From Laccaria trichodermophora (Eukaryota > Basidiomycota > Agaricomycetes > Agaricales > Hydnangiaceae), in contig JACTVC010000030.1 in assembly GCA_018417955.1 (NCBI GenBank), forward strand, positions 449,544 to 513,543: DNA of 64,000 nucleotides, given 5' to 3'. A model generated the notes under the pieces. That model saw nothing but the letters and a program-made list of their open reading frames with translations, was not told the origin of the DNA and did not search any database. Below are positions 55,871 through 64,000 of this stretch, piece after piece. Within the stretch, counting starts at the first letter, position 1; every line of letters begins with the position of its first letter. Position numbers and translations under genes: made by a program.

Positions 55871-57356
55871 ATGTCCGCTACTCCAATCATCCACCTGCGC
55901 AACGTGAAAAAGCGTACTGGAGTCTTGAACTCATGGGAGAGGGTACGGAACAAGCCCCAGGTGCACTGGGCGATGGAGTGTTTCGCTGAAGCTGTGAGTA
56001 ATGCATCCATCGCCTCTTTCATGACGCGAATCTAAAGTAGGAGCCACTTACAGCTGGGCGTCTTTTTCTACGTGTACTTTGGCAAGTCCTACGAGTGTCC
56101 GAAATTCACGCGCCCTTATCCCATAGTGAAATAGGACTCGGATCTACCGCAGCTTGGGTGATTGGGAACATCTTGAAACAGTCTGGGCTCTCCTGTACGA
56201 CGCCTTTCCGTTTTCAATGACATTGCGTATTGACAGCTTGATTGACACAACAAGCTGTCTTCCAGATCGGTTTTGCCTACGCATTTGGCATTTTGTTTGC
56301 CATCGGCGTGTGTGCAGCTACTTCTGGCGGACACTTTAATCCTTGTGTTACCATCGCATTCACGATATTCAGAGGCTTTCCACCCCTGAAGGCTGTCAGG
56401 TACTTGCTTACATGCTTTTCGAGCACGGACTGAGTCGAGCATTGACGGTCTCTTAGATATATCGTTGCGCAAATTCTTGGAGCTTACATTGCGTCCGCCC
56501 TTGTATACAATCAATGGAAGGTCCTTATTGTGGAGTCGGAACTTCTCTTGAAAGAAGCTGGCGTCTACGAAACGACGATTTTCACGCCCAATGGTCCGGC
56601 CGGAATCTTTGCTCTTTATCTTCTTCCTGGAGCACAAACTTTGCCTCGCGCTTTTCTCAATGAATTCATTAATGTAAGAGTCGCTACTAATGGGCAAGTT
56701 CGAAAGCTCACCCATTGGTTCAGTGTTTTGTGCTCGCCTTGGTTATCTGGGCTGCACTTGACCCTACTAGTTTCATGATTCCACCTGTTATGGCTCCTTT
56801 CATCATCGCTGCAGCATAGTAGGTAACTTGTTTGTCAGGCGGGCTTTGGTTTGACAAACTTGCTTTTTAGCGCTGGCTCTATCTGGGGTTATGCAGTTCC
56901 CGCGAGTGAGTCATCAGTGGTTACAATTATCCCGACTCTGACCTTCGCATCCCTGCAGTTTCTTTGAATTCGGCCCGTGACATTGGTTGCCGTTTGTTCG
57001 CATTGACCATTTGGGGAAAGTCAGGTAAGATTATCTTACCCCGTCCCATTCAATTTGTCACTATCAAAACATTCCAGCTGCGGGAGGATCCTACTCGGCA
57101 ATAGCGGCACTCGTAAACATTCCAGCCACTTTGCTCGCTGCGGTCGTCTATGAACTGTTCCTCGTGGATTCTGATCGAGGTTTGCCACGTTGATTCAATG
57201 AAACGCTGCGATACTTACTTTCTTTCGCCTTCAGTCGTAGCTGCCTCACACCTTGAGTTTATGAACGTTGCAGCAAACCACCGAAGGCACCGTCAGCAGG
57301 CCGAGGATGACAACCATGTCGAAGCTGATGACTCATCGCAAGAGAAACCTGTATGA
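55871..57356 (+). CDS. Aquaporin-family channel (MIP) with NPC and NSA motifs
   Basis: Ten exons join in frame to 330 residues: 55871-55993, 56054-56081, 56135-56194, 56255-56399, 56457-56673, 56724-56818, 56871-56905, 56959-57024, 57078-57179 and 57235-57356. The second intron uses a GC donor (GCAAGT). The fold is shown by SGGHFNPCVT in loop B and SLNSARDIG in loop E, with six hydrophobic segments between residues of about 35 and 290 and a hydrophilic C-tail. Both signature NPA motifs are altered (NPC, NSA), which is expected to change pore selectivity. Family role: passage of water, glycerol or other small solutes across membranes. The start follows a TATA box and gives an N-terminus typical of fungal members. 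Confidence 0.85.
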
Positions 57357-57717
57357 GCAAGCTATTGGAAACAGTGATGCCCATAAGAACTCAAAGACTT
57401 AATCAAACCCTTTTCTTTGCTGTAAACAATTTGTTTGTTGCTGCGTTGAAAACCAATGTGGAGAAAACTTATTATTACTCACTTGTGTTTCAGCTTGGTA
57501 TGTAAAAACACGTTTGGCACGCGTCTGGGCCTCGTGCCTGAGCAGAAAAAAGTGGCGTTACGTACCAAGCACTGAGTATTGAATATTGAACGTTGAACTC
57601 CAAAGCAGAAGATATTTTACATAAGCAGCGAAAATCCTCCAGATAGTTATTTGTCCTTGCTTACCAACTACTTGACCGTCTCCTGCAATTGCAAGGAGCT
57701 CACCAGCACGTCGTAAA
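57357..57717. other. Intergenic between aquaporin and ATL genes
   Basis: About 360 bp with no gene visible, likely holding the aquaporin 3' UTR and the ATL promoter. Confidence 0.4.
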
Positions 57718-58295
57718 ATGGACAGTGCAGAATTTCATGCCGCAGTAATGTCCTTGGCTTTTTCTTTCGAGATTTAGCTTCTAAGAGCAAGCAAGTAGGT
57801 CTATGACGCTGTCCGCCTCATACCAATTTGTCGAGTCACAACTTATGGTGAGTGTTGTGCTGCCTGGAGATCTTTATGACAAGCTCGTTCAAACCGTGGA
57901 TTTTGGAAGGTCACATTGCAAAGATGATTGGTATGCCAAGACATTCTCGCCACGTAGGACAAGGCACGTTTTTTTCCTCCTTGATATCCAAGACTCACAA
58001 CAACGAACACGTTTATGAAGCTCTTAAGTTCTTATCTCCTAACGCTCATCCCATGGTTTCTTGGCATCGTGTCATTGGTTCGTCCGGCACAATATCTTCT
58101 CGTGGGCCTGGAACGGATGGGGCCCAGCGCCAGAGGGATGCGCTAGTGACAGAAGGTGTCGAGGTAACTGTCGGGAGAACTGGCGAATGGCGAGTTGCCT
58201 TGACGCAATGGGGTTGGTTTCCGCAACCAAATACGTTACTGAGGGCTGCCGATGATCAGGATTCCGTGATAGACTCTGAAAATGAAGCTGCATAA
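57718..58295 (+). CDS. atl1: Alkyltransferase-like protein (ATL, MGMT-like DNA-binding domain)
   Basis: Four exons (57718-57744, 57799-57847, 57910-57963, 58021-58295) give 134 residues: MDSAEFHAA, VYDAVRLIP, RVTTYGHIAKMIGMPRHSR (DNA-binding helix-turn-helix with arginine finger), then SWHRVI where O6-alkylguanine transferases have PCHRV. Trp at about residue 58 replaces the alkyl-accepting Cys, the hallmark of ATL proteins, which bind O6-alkylguanine and hand it to nucleotide excision repair rather than repairing it themselves. The third intron starts GCACGT, a GC donor required to keep the VGQALKFL frame. The C-terminus after QWGWFP is longer and acidic. Gene symbol by family resemblance to the fission yeast protein. 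Confidence 0.8.
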
Positions 58296-58492
58296 CATAT
58301 GTAGAACTGCGGTTTTATGGCGAGGAAGCAAAGGGGTCCCACTTGCAACATTTGAGTACTTTCGCGCAGTTTCAAATCATCGTTTGCTTCTTACTTAGTA
58401 CTACTAATATAATTCCTTCCTTCCTCTTGACCACAACACGAACATCCGAAATAAACCGCCGACAACGTAGTCCAATAGAGCGCTCAAAACTT

Positions 58493-60428
58493 CTAATGGC
58501 GAACCAAAGCCTTGCGCCAGCCCTTTAACCCCTGGTCGAGTGGAGGCCGAGATTTTGGCACGGATTCATCCCAACGGTGGGTTTCTTGAAGACGTCTAAC
58601 CCAGGCCTTATCCAAATTACCGCCGTACCTCGAGAAAGTGATCATAATGACGATGAAGTAGAGTATTCCCAAGAGGAGAACCAGGGAAGTAACGAGGCGA
58701 GGCGCGAAGGATTTGTAAGAAGATAATGTGTTTGTTGAGTTGTCGGTAGCTCCCGTAGTCCAGATGAGCGATGTTATGGATACGAGAAATAGAATCATGG
58801 ACCTATGATACAAATCTCAGCAATTGAACAAAGAATCTGAGTAATCCGTAACATACCAAGTAAGCCAAGAGGCGGGCATAGCCAGCATAATCCACGCATT
58901 GAAGAGAATGGGACAAGAAGGTTGTTTCGTTTCCTGAGAGCAATTAAAGATCTCACGCAAGCAAAATTGAAAGGCGACGTACGAGCGCAAACTCAGCCGC
59001 AACACTCGCTCTCTTCATGTCCGAAAACTTGGACACGTAAATTGAACCAAAAGTGAGGCTGATAAAGGCGCAAAATAGAGAGATGAGAGCCGGGTATCGT
59101 ATAATCGGAATCACCGCGACATCCATCTGCAATATGCTCAGAATGGCACTTCAAACACAAGAGATTTAATTCAATGAATATGATGAGATACTAAATCCTC
59201 ACGAAAGTAACAACGCCGAGATGATATTGAACGTCTCCCACTCTTTCACCACCGTCTCTACAAATTCTCTCCATGCTTCAAGGAGTTTCATGAACTTTTT
59301 TGCGTCAGATTTAGACGACGGGCGGCGTGGTCTTGTTTTATCCGGGTTGTCGCCTTCCAGTTTTTGTTGTGTGATATCCAACATGGCCCCTCGAATCTCT
59401 GGTACCGACATCCCAACATCCTCAAACGCTCGAAAGACGCGCATTTGGTAGAATGTTGGTATTTGTAGAAATGCTACGGTGGAGTAGACTTGATGTGGAA
59501 TTGAATCGAAAACGGATTCGGTGATCATCATCTGGTGCTGGTGAACTCCGATCGGAGGAATGATGTATTCATGTGGTACAGAATAAACGGGTTGGGGGGA
59601 AGGGAATGGAGGGGGGTGATGTCTAGGAGGATCAAAGTCGATTACAGGTGCCGGAGGAGAGTGTGATTCTATGGGCCTGGGATAATACGTGGGTGAAGGT
59701 TGAATCGGTGTGGGGCGGAAAGATTGAGGCAGGTGATCTGGAAGTGCATCTTGAGAAGGAGAAACGTGGGCATGCAGGGGATATCGACTGGCCATTGGGG
59801 GGTAGACCTCGGATGTGACGGTCGGCATAGAGGCCTCCACGCCAATTCCTGCATTCCTGTCTTGATTGATATCAAAAGCATTGGAATGAATGTGGCCTGA
59901 GGGATCGTCCCTTCCAGTGCGATTATCGACTATATGTCTGTTACCGTTCGATGGTGAACGGTGGCGGCGGTGTGTCCTGGGGCTAGTTGGTCGAGCGATG
60001 GGCGGCGTTGGAGATCGGAAAGAATGTAGCTGCTGGTCCGGAAGTATATTTGGTCGCAAAGAGGGTGAACGGTCAACCGGAATGTGATGTACGCCAGCCA
60101 CTGGAGGGCGGGGCGAAGGAAAGTTCATTGTAGACGTATGATCTTCCTGAGATCGATGTAGACCATGAAGGTACACTTCAGGCACCACAGGTGCTGCAGA
60201 ATTTTGAACGTCAAATCCTGGGTTTCCAACAAATCGCCCATGATTGATATCAGAAGTGGTAGAATGCGCTCTATGAGAGACATCGTCCCTCCGTGTCCGA
60301 TCAACGATGATATTTTGGTTATCGTTTGACGGTGAGCGACGGCGGCGGGATCTCGGGACCCGACTAGACGGTCGAGCAATGGTTGGGCGGGGGGGCGTCG
60401 GAGGACGGGACTGCGTGTCTGGCTCCAT
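58493..60428 (-). CDS. Basidiomycete membrane protein, Pro-rich N-terminus and 4 helices
   Basis: Exons on the minus strand 60428-59203, 59148-58983, 58933-58857 and 58802-58493 join in frame to 592 residues. The first about 300 residues are rich in Pro, Ser, Arg and His, with two similar RPTSPRTHRRHRSPS-type blocks, suggesting an internal duplication. A conserved part follows (AFEDVGMSVPEIRGAMLD, KKFMKLLEAWREFVETVVKEW), then about four hydrophobic helices (ISALLLSAILSILQ, YPALISLFCAFISLTFGSIYV, ILFNAWIMLAMPASWLTW, LVTSLVLLLGILYFIVIMI). This layout is common among uncharacterised Agaricomycete proteins. Function unknown. I chose the ATG at 60428; an in-frame ATG at 60542 would add 38 residues. 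Confidence 0.75.
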
Positions 60429-60542
60429 AAGGACGAAAAGTGTGGCGGGTGTACAGAAAGCACGAGGGCAAATTATCTTAACATAATCGAGCCACGAGGT
60501 AAGGGCGTGAGACTCTGAGGGTGAGCGAAAATTTAAGTTCAC

Positions 60543-62257
60543 ATCGAATTATCAACCCTACCCTAAGTCTACACAGGCGGTGAAACTAGCGTGAATCATA
60601 CAAAAATGAGCCAAATTTTCATTCCACGCTATCTTGAATCTCACCTGATATGGACGCAGGTGTTGACGTCGCTCCAGCAATTCAGCAGTCAGATTACCGG
60701 CCACCAGAAGACATCAAGCAGGCGAACTCGCTCGTGTACATTTCTTAACTGAACATAATTTGAGTGCCATCCTTAGCCTGCGGACTGGGTTGGGACTGCG
60801 ATGATTTTGACGATCGTCGCAAGATCGGAGAAGTGAAAGGTCACATGACTGGACGGAATGTTATCACGTGCCTTCGAAACGAAAAAAAAAATCATACATA
60901 CAAGGGAAGCACGACACCCCAATAATCAATTGACCCCAGCAGCTGAACAGCAAAAATAGATAAGAAAAAGAGATAGGTTCGTTAAATTTGATGACGATTC
61001 AATGAATTTTATAACCCAACGTTGTGGTGACCTCTTTTGAGGTCGAGAAGTCTACGAAAAGTGGGGAACCTCGAGTGCCTACATTACAAGTCAAATAGTG
61101 ATGTTCCCTGTACTGGTGCCGTTGTTGAACCAACAGGTCTTCCCTTGTCCATTTTTTCAGCCTTGGAAGATTAGATTTAGCCGTCCTCTCACCACCCAAA
61201 TCTTGCCAGCCAACATTGAATATTTTGGGATGGGTAAAGTGAGCAGATAGAAGTCCTGAAACATCTTCTTGAATTGCTTTATTATGTGTAGTAACGCCAT
61301 GCACGCATAATCAGAAAATATCAGATCCTGAGCTTTCCCAGCCAATTTCTTCGCTATAAATTAAATTAACGTTGTCTCTCTCAAGATGTCTGGACAAGAA
61401 ATTTACTTCACAGCTTCACAGAATCTATGAGCTGCGTGAGCTACCTTCCTCCAGTCAACCCCGCCATCAAATATCTCTCCCCCCCCTGCATTTCAAACGG
61501 CGTAAACTAACATGTCGTGACCAATTGGGAGTGACGTGTACTTACTATGTGCTGCGCAAAAAAAAAAAATGAGTCTTCATTAAATTTTGATCTTTTGTTG
61601 AATGTAATAATTCTAGAACACAAAGCTGATATCGGATTAGTCTCTCAAGTGGATGGGTCTCTGAGCGTTGAATCGTATGAGTGAAATACTTATCTAAATT
61701 GTAGAAAAAGTCATGTAAATACTACAAACCAACTGTTCTTCCGCTGTTCAAACAATGTCTGTCGCCAGTGCGAGATATGAACAAGATACTGACGCGCGGC
61801 CCGAGAAAGCCGGGCAATGACATTGAAACGTTCGTCCGAATTTGCATCTGCGCTCGTAGCCAAACCAAGGATTATTTGATTTACTGGCTACCTTGACCAC
61901 GTTCAATCCTCGCTGCAGCGTTGCGCTTTATCTCCGACTTGATACCGATGTCCTTGCGATGTCCTTCGGAGCGTGTGGCCAATTCTTAGAAGCCTTTCAA
62001 TCCCAGTGATACGGGATCTTCATCGGTGTACACCCTTTCTGCGGTGATGACAGCAATCATTAATTTGTCAATAACATCTCAACCAACCTTTTTGAGCGTC
62101 TTTTGTCAAAGTCATGCGATGGACGTTTGTTCACATTGTCCACTTAGCTGCGGCTCCAGCTGGGACAAACCCAGGAACGGGCGTGGCAGTGCGACCCTAT
62201 CAGGACTCAAATAAATCAAAATCAAAATCCCCTTTCATCTCCCCCTCACCGTCCGCT
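60543..62257. other. Intergenic with weak minus-strand frame
   Basis: No gene is clear. A 101-codon minus-strand frame (60999-61304) has a protein-like segment (WQDLGGERTAKSNLPRLKKW) and may be an exon of an unknown gene, but neither a start nor neighbours could be assigned. The remaining sequence is AT-rich with runs of A. Confidence 0.3.
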
Positions 62258-62945
62258 ATGGACCACCTCCCTCCAGCGGACACACAGCACCCTCCACCGC
62301 CCGAAGACGACGCATGGCCAACACTCCTTGTCCTCCCCTTCCTCGTTGGCCAAGTCGCATTCTTATCCGTATGGGTCGTCTCACAGCTCATCTACCTCAT
62401 CTCTTCCGCATGCTACAAGAACCCAAATGAAAACCCTAGGTTCGCAGAGTTGTTCTCATACAGCTGTACTAGTGAATTGATCATTTTGTCTATTATAGGT
62501 TGTCAATCATCGTCTTGCCCGTCGGGCTGCTTCTGCTGATCACGAGTGTGTATCATCTGCGGATCTACCTCCGCCACGCGCGGAAACTCCACCTGCTGGC
62601 CGTTGGGATGTATTCGATGGCCACGCTCAGCATTTGGGCAGTCTTGGGACTGATGATGGCCTTGGAGGATTGGACACATGATGGGAAACGGGATACGTTG
62701 GTCATTGTGTCATTGGGGATTTTTCAGCGGACGGGGTGGATTTACTTGTGAGGTTTTGTCATCGTGGGGCGTAGTTGGTTACTGACTAGAGTCACTCCTG
62801 TAGCTTCTGGATACTCGTGTCAATGCTTGCTTTCACGGCGACCGCTTTTCATAGATTGGGGAAACCGGGTATGTGGGATTTTCTTCTTAACTTGACGTCG
62901 AGATTGATTAAAGGGTACACAGCGCCGCAACCTATTGCCATATAG
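62258..62945 (+). CDS. Small multi-helix membrane protein, family unknown
   Basis: Exons 62258-62439, 62499-62747 and 62804-62945 give 190 residues with an ATG after a pyrimidine-rich leader. A short Pro-rich start precedes four hydrophobic stretches: TLLVLPFLVGQVAFLSVWVV, IIVLPVGLLLLITSVYHL, MYSMATLSIWAVLGLMMAL and WILVSMLAFTATAF. Positive residues (RHARK) lie between helices 2 and 3. No catalytic motif is visible. An upstream in-frame ATG at 62114 exists but its context is poor. Function unknown. Confidence 0.65.
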
Positions 62946-63542
62946 CTGCACGTTTGAGCGACGGTCAGAGTCTATCATGGGTTAAATTATCTAGCCCAAT
63001 TACACGAACTCCCGATAGCAACGTCGGCATGATAACGTTGAATCAGTGTATACGCCGTCCTGGTAACTTATGAAATACATATTCATTGTACATCTAGCAT
63101 GGCTCTACGACGACTGCGGGCTGAGTGCCCAACCTCACCTGATAATGTGAGGTTAGCGATATCTATCGACCATTGGCACCCGACTTACATAAAGATGGAA
63201 CAGATTACAAAGAAGTAACCAGGTTAGACTGAGAAACCTGGGGGTTCGAAAAAATTGAAAAGAACCTCTTTTAGACGGACAACTTCGCAAAGGGTAAAGT
63301 TTGTAAAAGGCAAGGCGCAAATTGCCATACAAGAGAGCTGTTGCGCATGCCTCAGCTGTTATTTCGCCGTATAACAAGGGCTGTGTGTAAATGAGAGGCA
63401 CAAAACGAAGTGATCCATAGTGGGTATAACAAAATGGTTTTCTTACATATGGTGAAGCAAAAGGAGTAGTTGAGCAACATAATGATAATTGGGTATAAGG
63501 GGCAAAAGAAAATTTACGGTAGAATGTAGAGCGAGAAAGGGT
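62946..63542. other. Intergenic, no gene seen
   Basis: About 600 bp between convergently ended genes. It likely holds both 3' UTRs. The 82-codon minus-strand frame at 63153-63401 has no support. Confidence 0.35.
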
Positions 63543-64000
63543 CTATCCTCGGGAGGCACTGTGTCCGTGGAAAATTCCAGAGCCTTGCGTCAGCTCACCA
63601 ACACTCAACAAATAGTTGCCCCACTCGTCTAACCTGCAGAACCACCGGAAGTCAGCCAGATCAATACTTGAGGAAGGCAAACAAAACTCACTCGAACCCA
63701 CTCGGTACAGTAGACCACATGGAAAGCATATCCTGATCGACTTCTGGGTATTGCAGCTGTTGTTGTTCTACATGCAGCAGACTTCCGCTCCCAAGTGGCG
63801 TGTGTGGATGTAGACGGAACATCCCGCTTCCACCAAACTGACTTTCCCTGTACACAGCATTGACGGAAATCGAATCACCCATCAAGGTGGTAGATGAACC
63901 CGTACTCGGTCCCTCAGGAGATCTAGAAGAGCTGAGCGACATGGGGTAATGACGCGCCATGTCTTCTGAACCTGCCGCCAGCATTCCCTGCACAGCGCTC
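63543..64000 (-). CDS. C-terminal end of probable fungal transcription factor (partial)
   Basis: Two exons are visible: one entering from the right edge to 63692, and the last 63633-63543, separated by a 58-bp intron. The last 130 or so residues include a Ser-rich part, a Gln-rich LLHVEQQQLQ and the block DMLSMWSTVPSGFELDEWGNYL near the end. That closing block resembles C-termini of fungal Zn2Cys6 transcription factors from basidiomycetes as far as I recall. The DNA-binding domain lies outside the window, so the assignment is tentative. Confidence 0.5.

Noticed and set aside
63153..63401. 82-codon minus-strand frame
   Set aside because: It lies in the probable 3' UTR of the transcription-factor gene and shows no family features.

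Overview
The window looks like a transposon-rich accessory region of a basidiomycete (Agaricomycete-type) chromosome. The reasons are short introns of about 50-60 bp with fungal splice sites, an intron-containing tRNA, NB-ARC/TPR STAND receptors of fungal type, group III (Nik1/Os-1-like) histidine-kinase fragments, and hAT, Harbinger, mariner-like and LTR elements. The species cannot be named from the sequence.

Positions 1 to about 54.7 kb are built from a repeated module of about 12-16 kb. Each complete module carries, in order, a decayed N-terminal fragment of a Nik1-type kinase gene (minus strand, 'type C'), a better-preserved Nik1-type N-terminus with HAMP repeats (minus strand, 'type A'), about 1.5-2.7 kb of intergenic DNA, and a divergently transcribed NB-ARC-TPR receptor gene (plus strand). 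Receptors lie at 7379-11059 (NLR1), 23168-26713 (NLR2), 38135-41660 (NLR3) and 45972-50891 (NLR4). All four share one gene structure: a 24-codon first exon, a P-loop exon, a large NB+TPR exon and a short basic C-terminal exon. NLR2 and NLR3 are near-identical. NLR1 has the same NB part but a rearranged TPR array. NLR4 is a diverged member with about 23 repeats and two frame-breaking changes. The type A kinase genes (3714-5577, 18243-21549, 33427-35482) encode an N-terminal region and HAMP units, and no kinase or receiver domain is visible. Copy 3 has also lost its start codon.

The segments between modules are packed with mobile elements, several of them dated by comparison with the empty site in another copy. 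They are three hAT-type elements behind NLR1, a mariner-like MITE, a hAT-type element and a CACCG-ended element behind NLR2, an 800-bp insertion upstream of NLR3, and a solo LTR behind NLR3. A broken Harbinger transposase sits at 507-2336.

From about 52.4 kb to the end the sequence becomes ordinary genome: tRNA-Glu(CTC) with intron, an aquaporin-family channel with altered NPA motifs, an alkyltransferase-like protein (ATL), a 592-residue basidiomycete membrane protein, a small four-helix membrane protein, and the C-terminal end of a probable fungal transcription factor running off the window.

The most interesting possibility is the recurrent head-to-head pairing of a kinase-less HAMP protein with an NB-ARC-TPR receptor, which looks like a co-duplicated sensor (or bait) and receptor pair.
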